Numbered from the stretch's first letter, positions 10,805 to 23,150 are shown. The stretch is DNA of 64,000 nt from Mercenaria mercenaria (GCF_021730395.1 NC_069368.1:66159501-66223500), one strand, 5' to 3'. Translations and numbers: made by a program. The notes: generated from the sequence alone by a model not told the origin.

Positions 10805-13760
10805 ATCAAATTTAATGTGATGCTAAACATATTTTCAAACTGTCAACGGCAAAAAGCAAGTTTTTATTATGTCCCACCTTCGAAGAAGCTGATGTCATTC
10901 GGTCTATCTGTCGGTCTGCAGACCAATCGGTTTCCAGATGACAACTCAAGAATGCTTAGGCGTAGGATAATGAAAGTTAATACGGAGATTGGACATGCTA
11001 AGCATATGACACCCTGTAGATTTTAAGATCAGTATGTCAAAGGGCAAGGTCAAGGTGACACGGCATTATTAAACGGTTTCTAGACAATAACTTGAGAATG
11101 CTTGGGCCTAGGATCACGAAACCTGGCAGAGAGATTGATCATAACCAGCAGATGATTCCTAATGATTTTGAGAGTAGTAAATCCAAGGTCAAGGTCACAG
11201 TGATCCAGAACAGTTAAACCCTTTCCAGACGATAACTTGAAAACACTTAGGCCTATGATATTCAAATTTAATATGAAGGTTGGTTATCACCTGCAGATGA
11301 CCTCTATTGTTTTCAGATAACTTGGCAAGAGGTCATTGTTATAGAGGCCTTATATAGGAAATCTGTTTATGGATGATATCTCTAGTACAATTGGGCCTAG
11401 GAGTTTCATATTTCATACACTGGCAGATGATCCCAATTGATTTTCAGGTCTCTGGGCAAAAGGTCAAGGTCACATTTGCCTTATATAGGAAACCCGATTT
11501 TGCTAAATATCTTAATATATACTATTCTCAGAGCTGTCATATCTCACACTTAAGTAGACGACCTCTATGATTTTAAGGGACTATTGGTCAAAGGTCAAGG
11601 TCACAAGGTCCTGATTGGTTAAATTCATTTCTGATTATTACCTCGAGATAACTGATCGACCGTGAGCCTTCATTTTATTGGATGTTTAGTCTCCTAATCA
11701 TTTCAGGTCATAAGGCCAAAGTCATTTAGGGTCAAATCCATTTTAAAGGCGCTCGCTACAGTTTTTCCGTACGGGTAGATATTTACCCCAACACCGTGCC
11801 AAATTGGATCGATGTAGCTCACTGCAGACTTGGCGGTTGGACTTCTGCGCATGCCCGGAAGTGATTATCTAATGTTGCGTACGGCAAAAATTCGCAAATT
11901 ATTGTATGTTCTCATACATTTAATGTACACAATGTATAATATACAGACGGTTAGGCTAAGTATCACCATTGTTACAAAATATACATTTAAAGTATTTTTA
12001 GTTCAAATTGCTTCAATCTAACATATACTGGAGTCTGTTATTTATACCAGCGATCAAACTCTGCATTGAGTCACAGCTGTTTCTAATCCCGTACCGTACC
12101 CGTACCGTACATTCGTAAACTATAGGTTTTGTTAAAAAATGGGCAGAAACTTTCATCGTTCTATGCCATCAAAATGCTTCAGAAACACCTTAAAATCCAC
12201 TTATTAAGAAATCTGCCGTTTGATAATTTTATATATATATATTTCTACGTCATTTGCTCAAACACTGAAATAGTATTTCGTACCAACCTGCGTTGTATAA
12301 ATGCCCGCCACACCCAACCTCGTTGTAATTTGATTTAAGCGAAATCTAATATGGTGACCTATCAATTTTCGTTTTGTTTCAGAATAGACAGACATAACCA
12401 AAGGTATGTGCAGAGTTTGAATAAATTCTATTATGTGAAACTCGATAAAATAGCAGAAGTACCAACTTAAAACTGACAAAAATATGCAAACATAGCCATT
12501 GGGTCTGCTGAACAAGTATTCCATTCTTTACAAAATCATGTTCTTTTGTTTTCTCTGAGCATGTTTCAAATATATATATTGTTTTCCGTTATAAAAATGC
12601 TTAGATAATCAAATTTATGCTGATTATTGTACTTTACTGAAAGATATTTTAGGATTACAGAAATTTTGAAAAATGTTTAAGGTAGCACCATATCTAAGGG
12701 CAAATTAAATTGAAACAAAGCTGGTGACCTAGTATTTTATTTCATTTTTCAATACATCATAACATGATCTTTTAATACAAAACATTTCATCAAAATCTAT
12801 TATTGAGAAAAACATTACGAAACTGTAGCGAGCGTCCTTAAACCAATAGCTTAAGATCTCTGTTTGGCCTACATACTTCAGATTTCAGAGGTTAATTGGC
12901 CTCCTTTAGTAGATAACCTTCATCAATATCAGGTCACTATGTGAACGGTCAAGATCACTTAGCATCAAATCCTTTATAGATCATTATCAGCAAAACTGAT
13001 TTACCCGGTCTCCTTGAGAAGTTGACTTTTAATAATTTCTGGGTCACAGGCAGGGTCAAAAGTCAAGGTCACTTAGGGTAAAATCCATTTTAATTCAGGA
13101 TGTTTATGCTACAGATGTCAACAAACTGGAATGCATATAGTGATTGAACTGTCTGCCTCTCAAACATTAATGTGTACTCGACTCCTAAAGTGCATGTGCA
13201 TATTGTCCAATTATTTTTCTGGAGTTATGGCCTATCTTTTGGACTTTGAAATTTTATATCTATGTCAGAACATTGTGCAAATAACTGCTGTCCCTCTTGT
13301 TTCTGTAGTTATAGCACTGTTATGGACTTTATTTTTAACTTCGTCAAGCATTTTCGCGGCATATGTATTATACACTTATGGCATCATGATGCCATCACAA
13401 AATGAAGTTTGGGTTGAGGGTTGTATATATGAGTGAACTTGTTGGTCAGTCTGTCAATCTATTGGTTTTCATGGTTTCCGGACAATAACTCATGAAATGC
13501 TTAACATATTTAAATAATGTTTGATACACAGGTGTAACATTACAAAATATAGGATAATTTCGACTTTAAAGTCAATTGGTTAAAGATCAAGGACACAATG
13601 ACCAAGTTACACAGTTCACGGATGATAACTTTAGAATGCTTGGGCCTAGAAGTATAAATTTTGGAACACAAGTGTAACATCATGAAAAACAGGTCAAGTT
13701 CAAATTTAAGGTCAGTATGTCAAAGGTCAAGGTCACAATGACCCGGAACAGTAAAATATT
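10805..13760 (+). repeat. Degenerate array of ~145-bp modules carrying AAGGTCAAGGTCAC
   Basis: A module that starts like GGTTTCCAGATGATAACTTG, continues AGAATGCTTAGGCCTAGGAT and ends in GGTCAAAGGTCAAGGTCAC recurs at about 10930, 11073, 11222, 11365, 11633, 12970, 13474 and 13613. Early spacing is near 145 bp. The array is interrupted by the TTAA-flanked element at 11747-12837. Several short frames here are translations of the module and are not genes. The 101-codon frame at 13131-13436 lies inside the array and shows only hydrophobic residues without a recognisable family. Confidence 0.7.
11747..12837 (+). mobile_element. Non-autonomous TTAA-flanked DNA transposon, 1.09 kb
   Basis: The ends are inverted repeats: the left reads AGGCGCTCGCTACAGTTT and the reverse complement of the right reads GGACGCTCGCTACAGTTT. 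Both are bordered by TTAA (11743-11746 and 12838-12841), the target duplication used by piggyBac and Kolobok elements. It splits the AAGGTCAAGGTCAC module array. Internal frames are all under 90 codons and show no transposase, so this copy depends on another element. Superfamily is inferred from TTAA only. Confidence 0.72.
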
Positions 13761-13764
13761 TAGA

Positions 13765-14105
13765 CATCAAGAATAGTTTAACTGTTTGTGTGGAGCTATT
13801 AATTGCCTTTAGTGATAGTTTTAGTTCATTAAGGAGTTAGCCCTGAAAGTTCAGTGTTAACAGGGAATTATACGCATTTTTTCAAGTAAAAATCCAGCTG
13901 AAATAGATGTTGGTGTAAAAAGGGTGGAGTACCTTATAGCTTTAAACCCAATATACGAAACTCTTCCTGTTACTAGTACAAAATAATAACATTCCAAATG
14001 TGACTTTTCTTATTTTGACTGGGACAGTCTAGAAAAGTCAAACTGCTCGCAGGAGTTGCTTCTCTTCAACTTCAGAAATCTCTACTTATAGGTAAGGGAG
14101 ATGAC
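13765..14105. other. No gene seen
   Basis: Transition between two repeat families. No coding or structural signal stands out. Confidence 0.4.
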
Positions 14106-14545
14106 TGCGTAGAAGATTGAAAACAAGAGCTATTATTATACACCTGTCTCTGTAAGTGCGGGCGTATTATATGAACATCCGTGACAGAGGGCTGTCGGCA
14201 TTCAACGCATGCCCCCTCTTTTAGTCCAACAGTTTTCATCCTATCTTCACCAGACTTGCTAACAATGTTTGCAGGCATAATACATCGGCTAAGTTTGATG
14301 AACAGCCAAATCGCCTCAGGCACTCTTGGATTATGGTCCTTGAATTGCTCGAAAAACTGAAAAATTTAGATTTGTCTGCTTTCTAAGTCAAGCAATTTTT
14401 ATGCGATCTTCAACAAACTTGCTGACAATATTTGTGGGCCAAGTTTGATAACCAGCAAAATAGTCCCAGTCACTTTTGGATTATGGCCCTTGAATTAGAC
14501 CAAGTTCTATGAAGAACGTATTTTGTGAAAGTCTGGCACTCTGCT
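14106..14545 (+). repeat. Hairpin-headed modular repeat
   Basis: It opens with ACAAGAGCTATTATTATACA and an imperfect hairpin around GTCTCTGTAAGTGCGGGCGT. It continues with two ~150-bp modules (TTTTAGTCCAACAGTTTTCA and its counterpart near 14380, each followed by a CCAGACTTGCTAACAATGTT-type phrase and TTATGGNCCTTGAATT) and ends GTCTGGCACTCTGCTTTT. Its closest relative in the window is 16293-16714. Frames inside are repeat translations. Confidence 0.6.
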
Positions 14546-14976
14546 TTTATTTGTCTGATTTCTTTATTTCTAAAAAATAAACTGCAAGTACTTATGCCGC
14601 ATTGTTGTTAATTTATCATATTTAAATGCACCAAAAACCCACTTTGTGCAGTAAGAGGCGCATAATATCACTTTAATAAAATGATATGAATGAAACTTCA
14701 TAGTAGTAAGCCTGTGTTGCAGTTGTGCATATTCTAGATGTTTAAGGTTATATAATATTTAGCTATTTGAAGAACACATCGCCCATTTGTTGACATCCAA
14801 ATCAGCGTCGTAATTAAGTGAAGATATTTTGCCCATTTACAACCAGTGAGAATGTATAGAAACGTCACAAAGTTGGTCAGTGTGATGAACTGATATGCAC
14901 TACAAATGTTTCCTATAGTGTTTTACAAAGTTATGATGCTTAGCAACATTTGGTCAAGTCTTTGATTTCTCCTAGC

Positions 14977-15597
14977 ATTTTTAGCTCACTTAAGTTCAAA
15001 GTGCTCGGGGTGAGCTATTGTGATCGCTCACAGGCGGGCGTCCATTCGTCCGTCAATACTTTCTTTAAACAACATTTCCTCTGAGACCTTCTGATGGAAG
15101 TTGATGAATATGTATATTTTGAAAACTTTAACAATCTTCTTGTAAGAAACTGCTGATACGATTTGAAAATAAGTTCACACACATGGACCTTGTGTAACCC
15201 TCTACCAAGATTTTCAAGTTATTTTGATTCGTCAAAAAATCATGACCACCAGGAGGTGTGGTCATTTTTTCCCTACTTGTATATATTAGAAACTTATAAA
15301 ATATTCTTGTCAGAAACAGCAGGTCCAATTTTAAAATAAATGTTTTTTTTGGGTGCACTTTACGAAGATTGTACATTTTTTTCTGTTTCATTAAAAAGCA
15401 GTGACACTAGATGTGGACACTATACCCCTTATTTATGTAGTGGAAATCTTTATATTGGATATTGTCATATCACACCATTCCCCCAATGTCTTACCCAACC
15501 TTTACCCCCACCCTCCCCGAACACACATCCACACATACACACAAGCAACTAAACCCAGGTTAGCGCTATAGGGCAATGATGGGTCTCTTGTTTTGTA
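14977..15597 (+). repeat. Hairpin-headed repeat of the AGCTCAC family
   Basis: The left end is a hairpin: TTTAGCTCACTT, a short loop, then AAGTGCTCGGGGTGAGCT. After it come TGTGATCG and a GTCCGTC-rich segment. The right end is GGGTCTCTTGTTT at 15584-15596. The same right-end type occurs at 52740 and 60465. It is non-coding. Confidence 0.65.
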
Positions 15598-15787
15598 TAC
15601 ATGCAGGAAAATTTTACTTTTTTTGTCTTTCAGGTCTGCTCAGCTTGGTCACTTAACAAATATTTTGTTAGAAAGTCAGCAATATCATCGGCTTGTATAC
15701 AGTTATCATTTTTCTTGTACAAACAATATGGAAATAAAATTTGTTTATAAATTTGAAAGGTTTATTAGAATTTTTAGCTTTGTTAAT

Positions 15788-16060
15788 TGATCCCCAGCCA
15801 CGAGTTGTGAGGGTTATAGGAATGGTATCCGTACGTCCGTTCCATATAACTTAACCCTCTTGCAGAATTTTCATGAAACTTTGGTCAAATGATCACCTCG
15901 TCAAGACGATGTGCATAACTCATTAGTCGGCTCAATGTCAAGGTCACAACTCAAGGTTAAAAGTTTGAGCCTTCCATTAAATGTACGCTCTGTATCTCCT
16001 AAACACCTTGAAGGATAGGATTTTAATATAACTCGGTTGTGATGTATACCCGTTATTCAT
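15788..16060 (+). repeat. Partial hairpin-headed repeat
   Basis: It starts with a weak hairpin (GATCCCCAGCCACGAG, then TTGTGAGGGTTATAG), then TCCGTACGTCCGTTCC, then a module with TTGCAGAATTTTCATGAAAC and TGTCAAGGTCACAACTCAAG. No recognisable right end; probably truncated. Confidence 0.5.
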
Positions 16061-16292
16061 TTTATATTAAACTTATTTCAACATATCCCTGGGAATAAAT
16101 TCATTGATGTCGCCGTACGGGACTATTGAATATACTGAACAACGTCAATGTTTCCACCTAGTTACACCACCCCTTTCACTATCAATAACAGTACGGAAGA
16201 TATAGCTGTCTTTGAAAGCTTCAGACTGGCTTGTTTACAATACCAATGATAAGCTGACCTGCGAAGTTGGGCTGCTTTAATGATAAATCTTT

Positions 16293-16714
16293 TATTTTTA
16301 TACGCCCGTCTCTTAAAGAGCGGGTCGTATTATGTAAACAGCCGTGGCAGCGGGCGGGCGGCCTCCAAAGCATGTTCGCCCTCTAAGTCAAACATTTTTT
16401 CATTCGATCTCACAAAACTTGTTGACAATGTTTGTGGGCATAACATTTCGGCCAAGTTCGTTAACCAGCCAAATCGCCCAAGACAATCTTAGATTATGGT
16501 CCTTGAATAACTAAAAAAAAATCTAAAGTTAGCCTTGTCCGCACTCTAAGTCAAACAGTTTTAATCCAATGTTCACAAAACTTGCTGACAATGTTTATGG
16601 GCATAATATTTCGGCCAAGTACGATAACCACCCAAATGGCTCAAAGCACTCTTGAATTAGACCAAGTTAGATTACGTGCGTATTTTGTAACAGTCTGGCA
16701 CTCCTGATATCAGC
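16293..16714 (+). repeat. Hairpin-headed modular repeat, second copy of the 14.1-kb family
   Basis: The head hairpin pairs TTATACGCCCGTCTCTTA with AAGAGCGGGTCGTATTA. Two modules follow (TCAAACATTTTTTCATTCGA near 16390, TCAAACAGTTTTAATCCAAT near 16550), each with a CTTGNTGACAATGTTTGTGG-like phrase and TTCGGCCAAG. The end is CAGTCTGGCACTCCTGAT. No coding content. Confidence 0.65.
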
Positions 16715-16904
16715 TGATTAGCCCTAATGTTTGAGGAATACATATGTACTTCAGTCTGTTAAGACTAAAGGAAAACTCAGTGTATTGTCGATATTTGAGA
16801 GGTGATATCACAAAACTGTCTCCAATGACAGTCCAAGTCATTTTGTCTGAAAACATTCGAGGAATACAGTTGTCACATGTAAATAAAAACATCCGGCGGG
16901 GGTC

Positions 16905-17130
16905 CGCGAAATTTTGGAGACTTAGATAAAAATGATGAATTCTGACGCATTTTGTGACATATAATTCAAGGGGTCTTCGGACATTAAACATAAAGACATG
17001 AAAGGTCAATATTTTGAAAATTTTAAATGCTATAAGGCTCACCGGGAAATTATGGAGACTAAGATAAAAATGGTGCATTCTGACGCATTTTAATTCTAGG
17101 GGACTACAGACAGTAAAATGTCAATATTTC
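16905..17130 (+). repeat. Two-copy tandem duplication, ~136-bp period
   Basis: GGAGACTTAGATAAAAATGA followed by a GAATTCTGACGCATTT phrase at about 16916 recurs as GGAGACTAAGATAAAAATGG followed by GCATTCTGACGCATTT near 17052. The units share roughly four bases in five by eye. No coding signal. Confidence 0.6.
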
Positions 17131-17499
17131 AAAAATTTTGACCGCTGAAGTAACAGTTTGAGTAAAATTATGGGAAATTTTAATAAAGACAAACTTACAT
17201 TCAGTACGAACAAGTGTGCGCTTTCCACAAATATCCATTGACTAAATGAAGTTTGAACCCTCCCGATTAGCTAAATGTGAATAGCGCAGATGATTCATGG
17301 AACTTGGGGTCGTGAGGTCGATATTTGGGCGAGGCGTAAATTCTCTGTGACTATTTGATAACAGACATTCCGTTTGAAATCATTCGTCCTTCACCTCTGA
17401 TTCATGTATCGAAGTTGGCAGTAACTTGCGGAAAATAGGTTTTTTTATAGAAAATTACCAGAATCCGGGAGCACTGATAAGGTTAAGAAAGAAACAGAA

Positions 17500-19160
17500 A
17501 CGTTTGTTTCAGTGCTGCTTTTTATACACACCCGAACTGTACTAAACATTGGTACTTGTTAAATATTTGCATATGAACTAAAATCTATTTTATCATGTCT
17601 CATTTGTCAGCAGTGATAGCTTAGTACTTGAACTAATTTGGACTCGATAAGCTATATATTCTCTGTCTGTATGTAAAGTGGACTTTGGTATTCGTTTGAA
17701 CCGTCAGGATACAAGTTCCTAGTATGCATTATCACAGATAGAAAGCGACAAATACCAACAGATCACCAACACAAAATACATGATCAAATACAGCAAACAG
17801 TTGCAATAATGACAAAAGTTTACATAGTTATACAAATCCACAAATCGATTCAGTGAGGTTGGATTCAATTCTGCTTCATTAACACGTCCGACCTGTACTA
17901 AAACTTTGGGTTTGGAAATAAAAGCTGTACATTTTCTCACTCTGTGAACGATAATTGTAACACGAGGTGAGCATGAACTGAATATAGTCGGTAAGATAAT
18001 CCGTATTAAACAAAACAAGCAAATCACCACGACTGGAACTTACGACTAATTGAGCAATTCGCTTCGCAGTACGCGATAACAAACAACCAATTCGATAAAA
18101 AAAAAAGTTTGAACATAATTTCTTATACCTTCCCGAAGTGCAGTACACAATGGAACAGGTTTAACGTTTATATCTGTTTTCAAAACTCAACTATAATGTC
18201 ACAAATAAGCAAAGCAATTTTGGTATTGTTAATATATTGGGACCAGAGAACCTATATAATATCTTTCTGAAGGAAAAAGGATCAAGCTGATACAATTACT
18301 TCATATCGATAGTGTTCATTAACAGAAATTAAATTCGTAACAAATGTTTTTCCAGCACATGATTTATGCGACAAAGAAGTTCGTTGAAAGAATTATTGCC
18401 GATAGAGAGAAAGTTTTGAACAAATCTCCGCCGCAATTCACAAGACCAATTACGGCCCTTAGCAATACAGACATGTATGCACAATACTGTGAAATCATAA
18501 ATATTCGTTGGGGGCTAATTTTCGTGGATTTCATGGTTGAGTTAATTTACGAAATTAAATCCCAACGAACAAGTAAAAATTCCATTCATTTTATGTTCAA
18601 AGGTTGATATCCACGAATTAATATCCCCACGAAATTGCCGTTTTGACCAAAACCACGAAGTTTCATGCCCACTAAATATAATGATTATACGGTATACATC
18701 ACATGGCAAATTGTACTGTTTTATTTACTTCAATATTTTTGTAGTGGTTCAACATTTATATAAGTACTCAAATCTCTGTTATCATGCCTCACAGATCAGT
18801 AATCACATTTAATCATTTTTGAATGATTGGGAGCACAAAAGCGATATATTTTCTCTCTGATAGTTAACCGGATCTCACGGATATAATGAATTTTACAGAG
18901 ATGCGGTAAAGTATATAGTTCTAATTAGAACAATTGACTGTCTCTTACGTGTGATCCCCAATGACACAAGTCCGCATTTAAATTTTCATAGGTAGTGAGA
19001 CGTTGTACGAAAACATCACCATCACAACATACCAGACCAATTAAAGCAAAGCACATAGCATTACAAACGAGCATGTATATTTCACAACTCCACGAACCCA
19101 ATAAGATAAGATTCGATCCTGCTTTATAGACACACCCGAATTGTACTATCATTGTTTCGT
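17500..19160 (+). repeat. Diverged modules of the CCTGCTTTATA family
   Basis: Anchors: GTGCTGCTTTTTATACACAC (17511), TTCTGCTTCATTAACACGTC (17868) and TCCTGCTTTATAGACACACC (19116). Each is followed by a CCGAANTGTACTA-like stretch, and partners such as TCTCATTTGTCAGCAGTGAT and GGACCAGAGAACCTATATAA lie between. Spacing of the first two is about 350 bp. Relatives lie at 0.5, 1.2, 3.3 and 3.6 kb. No gene is visible. Confidence 0.5.
18500..18695 (+). repeat. Dispersed repeat with repeated TTCGTGG/CCACGAA inverted motifs
   Basis: Starts near TCGTTGGGGGCTAATTTTCG; contains several TTCGTGG and complementary CCACGAA words (18522, 18613, 18634, 18652) and the phrase GAAATTGCCGTTTTGACC; ends near ATGATTATACGGTATAC. 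I recognise it as a bivalve interspersed repeat from memory only. The overlapping 87-codon frame at 18344-18607 runs into it and is probably fortuitous. Confidence 0.5.
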
Positions 19161-19639
19161 CAGTTGGTAGATATAGCTCCTTTTTATATTATTTTTATAA
19201 TATTCCTGTCTTGAAGACAGTATTAATAGAGCAATGCAATTTTGTGATGGTGTTGGAAAACAAAGCGACTTTTGTGTTAGCCGATCAACGGCGTAACGTT
19301 AGTATTAGAGCGATAACAACAGTAACAGTAACTGCCACTATTAAATGAAGTTATAGCAGTACAACCACTAACTGTTGTATGTGATAGCAGTAACAACATT
19401 GTTACTGTTGTTACCGTAGGCAATTCAAGCAGTACCTAAAGTAATTGGTAATTGTACGAGATATATTTTGAAATCTGTTTTAGCATATAATACTAATACA
19501 TTATTTTCCGTCAAACAATTGTTCATATCAGTTAGTATTTTTGTATTGAAATATGTCGATTTATTGTATGTATTATTGTTATAAGACTTGTAGATGTTAC
19601 ACAGCCGACATATTTTCTTGACGCCGGCGGCATACGCTA

Positions 19640-19974
19640 AAAGACAGTCTCAATACGGCAATTGAAACTATTTTGATGCTTTGTTACAGCTGGTGAGGCG
19701 TAAAATGAGCATTGTTTTAGCAGCTTAATATTATCTGTCAACAAAGAACTTTTAATGATACTGCTGTAATTCAGAGCGTCCAGGGAGTTTGGAGTTGAGG
19801 ATATTTTAAACAATTATTTACAAATTGGCATTGACAATATGGACATATTGTTGGTATGTATATCTAAACAATATTACATATTACCTTGCCAATTAAGTTT
19901 CAGGATTCGAAAGAAGGCCTCATTACTATATATGAACATGTTTGATACTTAAATACTGCTGTATTTGGAACAGC

Positions 19975-20006
<32 letters not shown>

Positions 20007-20860
20007 AAAAATCAACATTTTATCACATTATGTCATCGTTGGCGAATTAAAGAGGTACAAATTAAAATTAGTTTTAGCAATTAATGCACTAGCGCCGGCG
20101 ATGAACGGGAAAATGTTAATAATAATATTTTTTAGCTTTTGTCAGGTATCCAAAAACGGGCTCGAACCCTTGTTACCGCTGCCATTCACAGCGTTCAGGA
20201 GAGCTTTTTAATGCATTGATCCGTGTTGATATATGGCCGGTATAATAAAACATTGCTGACGGATGATTTTCAGGATGTCAACGGCATGCATCCAATGAAT
20301 GACTTATTACAAATTTTGATCATATTTTGGTGCTTACAAATATAGATACAGCTGTATTCTGGACCGAAAAGACATTTGGTCACCTTAAGTCATCTCTTTG
20401 AGATACAAAATGAAATAAAATGTAGTGATTAATTTATGTGCCAACGAAGAACGGTGAAATATGTTGCATATCAAAATGTTTAGCATTTTACGAGTGTTCG
20501 AAAATGGCAATTGTCTAGAATAATTGCTGCAATTTACAGCGTTCATGAGGGCTTTCAGTACGTTGGACCATGTGAATATTTCAGGTATTTATATTTCAAA
20601 ATAATAGTACACTTAACGTTGCCAGTGGATATTCAGGAAACCATTGAAATAAGTCCAAAACCACTCATAAAGATATTGCAACGTGTTTCGATGCATAGCA
20701 CTATTCTGAACCGAAATATTGCAATCAGGTCAAGACTTAGCTACCTTGGATGAACGTTGGAGACTTTATCAAATGCGAAATGAAAATAGTTTTAGCAATT
20801 TATGCATTCCGTTAACAACGGTGAAAGCTATTAAATATCGTAATTTTAAGCATTCAAATG
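19640..20860 (+). repeat. Degenerate ~360-bp tandem array
   Basis: A phrase of the type AATTAGTTTTAGCAATTAAT / AATAGTTTTAGCAATTTATG occurs near 20065 and 20790, with weaker forms at 19708 and 20425. A second marker, CAGCGTTCAGGAGAGCTTT / CAGCGTTCATGAGGGCTTT, occurs at 20189 and 20537, with a weaker AGAGCGTCCAGGGAGTTT at 19771. Spacing is about 350-365 bp throughout, giving three to four units. No coding signal is conserved between units. Confidence 0.6.
19976..20005 (+). repeat. A-run of 30
   Basis: Thirty consecutive A inside the ~360-bp array; other units lack it. It could be the tail of a small retroposon, but no body or target duplication is visible. Confidence 0.9.
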
Positions 20861-20861
20861 A

Positions 20862-21122
20862 TTTTAAGCTGACTTTTAATCACTTGCTCCTCACCAGTGT
20901 GGGTTTGAGCCTCACTCGGGGGGTGGGGGTGGGGTGTTAATTTCATTATGGAAGGAAATCATTCAGCTGACTCTGGGTTATCCCCAGGTTGCCACCCGTG
21001 ATAAAATAATGCAAGGCGGGACACATTAGGTCTTTCTCCACCATCAGAATTGGAAAATCGCCATATGATCTATGATTGTGTTGTAACGACGTTTGATGTA
21101 AATGCCACAGTTGCCTATATGT
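20862..21122 (+). mobile_element. tRNA-derived SINE, diverged copy lacking most of its head
   Basis: Plus-strand relative of the SINE at 37599-37870. It holds AATCACTTGCTCCTCACCAG, the degenerate box-B region GGGTTTGAGCCTCACTCGGG, the core GTGATAAAATAATGCAAGGC and the 3' segment ATCGCCATATGATCTATGAT followed by GTTGTAACGACGTTTGATG. Box A is not recognisable and no target duplication is seen. It appears older than the copies at 2.4 and 37.6 kb. Confidence 0.7.
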
Positions 21123-21170
21123 ACATAAGGCAAAAATGTTCCTACGGGCAGAACTGCACAGTTAACTATA

Positions 21171-21195
21171 AGTAAGTAAGTAAGTAAGTAAGTAA
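21171..21195 (-). repeat. LINE 3' tail, (TTAC)n on the minus strand
   Basis: A run of AGTA units on the plus strand sits exactly where the minus-strand LINE ends. It is best read as the short tandem tail left by target-primed reverse transcription. Confidence 0.75.
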
Positions 21196-21741
21196 ATTTT
21201 ATTATAGTGACACAGTGTATAACATATGTACACAGTACAAAACCAATAGAAACATTTTACAACACCCGGCCACGTTAGGCCTATAAGTCACTCTAAAGAT
21301 ATAATATTTTATACAACTGATCATCGCAATATTCATACAATTAAACTTATGCGTGATAAAGAATATATTCTGAACATTTTTTGTTGGAAAAAAAGAAGCA
21401 CATGGATGTTTTGCACATAAAACTAATAATGCTGCTGACATAAGAATGCTCGACACAGTATACCAAAGCGTGATTAACTGTGATCGAAAGTTCACTCTCT
21501 GTAAATTCCATAACTAGTGTAACGCGAAATATCACTTGCGAGCATTCAGGTTTGCAGTATTAGTTAAACAAGAGAGATTTTCGTCTACTCATACCATTTA
21601 CAATAAATTTAGCAACAAGAACATAATGAGTATTTATCAAATATTTTAACTTGTCTTCACAAGACAGTGTTAGAAACATATTATTACTTTCTAATGCTCT
21701 GTTCATCATATTTACTCTGATATCTGTATAAGTAGGACAGT

Positions 21742-22240
21742 TCAGTAAAAATGTGTTTCATCTTCTATAGAACCATTGTTACAAAATTGACAAATTCTAT
21801 CGTTTGGATTAAGCCCAATATATCTAACAGTTTCAACTTTTAAGGGTAAAATTCCACAACGAAATTGAGCTAAATGTGACCTCTCGACTTTCGATAAGTT
21901 ACTCTGAAGATACTTTTTAGTAATGTACTCAGATTTAAATTGTACATAAGTTCTCAGTTTTGAAACAGTTCGCATCTTTTCAGACCATTCAGACTTGTAA
22001 CTTTCTAACTGAGGATCTTCAAAACTTTTTAAGATCCACGGTGGTTTGATTTACATAATGATCTAAAAGATTTGCCACATCTAAGACATGTTTGATTTCT
22101 GAACACCAAGTATTTCCTGTAGACTGAAAATCATGTTCAGAAACCTTACGAGCAAGCCTAGTACTTTCCATGTTTATCAGTCTATTCCAAAGTCTGACCA
22201 TATTGACCCAACGTATGTGTCTTGAGATAATCCATCCCAT
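21742..22240 (-). pseudogene. LINE ORF2 C-terminal part with CCHC knuckle
   Basis: The segment 21975-21742 ends in RICQFCNNGSIEDETHFY, which is C-x2-C-x8-H, the start of the Cys/His knuckle common at LINE C-termini; the last cysteine is beyond the local stop. The segment 22240-22019 supplies sequence between the polymerase and this knuckle in another frame. The knuckle is thought to help bind RNA or the target. It continues the reverse transcriptase upstream. Confidence 0.72.
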
Positions 22241-23150
22241 TCATGGCTAAAATTGGTGTGAATTTGTGAACGCCCATGAAATAACGAACCGCTCTATTCT
22301 GAACCATGTCTATTTGATTAAAACTCTTAAACCCCCAAACTGAAGAACAGTAGTCTATTACAGCCACAACACCTGTGTAAAACAGTTTGCTGTAAGTTTT
22401 GTAACTAACATCCTTATGATTCTGGATATTTGAAATTACATCGCCGAAAGCTCTACTATTAGCTTGAGCTAAAGTATCAGCAGTATGCGAAAAATCCAAG
22501 TATTCGTGTAAATGTACGCCAAGATATCTATAAACATCCGTATACTCTATAGTTTGATTACACATATTACACATATGGAATTCGTAAGCACTGCGTGGTT
22601 TACCTTTTTTTCTTAAGTGCATCACATTTGATTTAGCATAATTAACTTTAAGACGCCATTTACAACACCAGTCATACAGAAAACCAAGCATAATTTGCAT
22701 ATCGTGTTCATTTTCCGACAACAATAGAATGTCGTCAGCATATAACAAGCAACATATCTGAGTGTCATTTATATGTATCCCCTTGTTAAGAGACTTAAGT
22801 CCTTCAACAAGATCATTTAAGAAGAAAGAAAAAAATCGTCGGCGAACTGCTGTCGCCCTGAAGCACGCTCGACAATGTAGGGAACCAGTGTGGCAGCGTA
22901 CCGTTTAGTTTAACAGCTGACTTTGTATCAGTCAAAATGTATTTTACTGAATTGTAAAACTTTCCGTTTATACCACCATTCAATATTTTATATTGTATAA
23001 CATCTCTGTTTACAAAGTCAAAAGCTTTTTGAAGATCAATGAAAGTCCAGAACGTATCCTGTTTTGTTTTTTTTTGATAATCTGTTTCGTATGATTGAAC
23101 AGGTTGTGAACACATGTTCTTCACACGAGCGTTTTCGCTTAAAACCATTT
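22182..23150 (-). pseudogene. LINE reverse transcriptase, broken
   Basis: The upstream segment carries TFWTFIDLQKAFDFVNRD (fingers/palm with catalytic Asp) and LQGDSSSPTIF, a degraded form of the usual QG(D/N)xLSP motif. The downstream segment, 188 codons from 22748 to 22182, begins MLYADDILLLSENEHD, where YADD is the catalytic box, followed by CCKWRLKVNYAKS, YRYLGVHLHEYLDF and a VIDYCSSVWGF thumb motif. Just upstream, another frame reads EQNGFKRKRSCEEH, the usual N-terminal polymerase motif. At least one shift lies in a homopolymer near 23075. The polymerase would copy LINE RNA at the target nick. It is inactive here. Confidence 0.88.

Noticed and set aside
13131-13436. 101-codon hydrophobic frame that might be a membrane protein
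   Set aside because: It lies inside the AAGGTCAAGGTCAC module array, has no family resemblance and no splice or promoter context. Hydrophobic chance frames are common in AT-rich DNA.
20105-20200. tRNA gene on the minus strand (GGGTTCGAGCCC box B)
   Set aside because: A perfect box-B-like word is present but no box A at the right distance and no acceptor stem; it also recurs in diverged form in the ~360-bp array.
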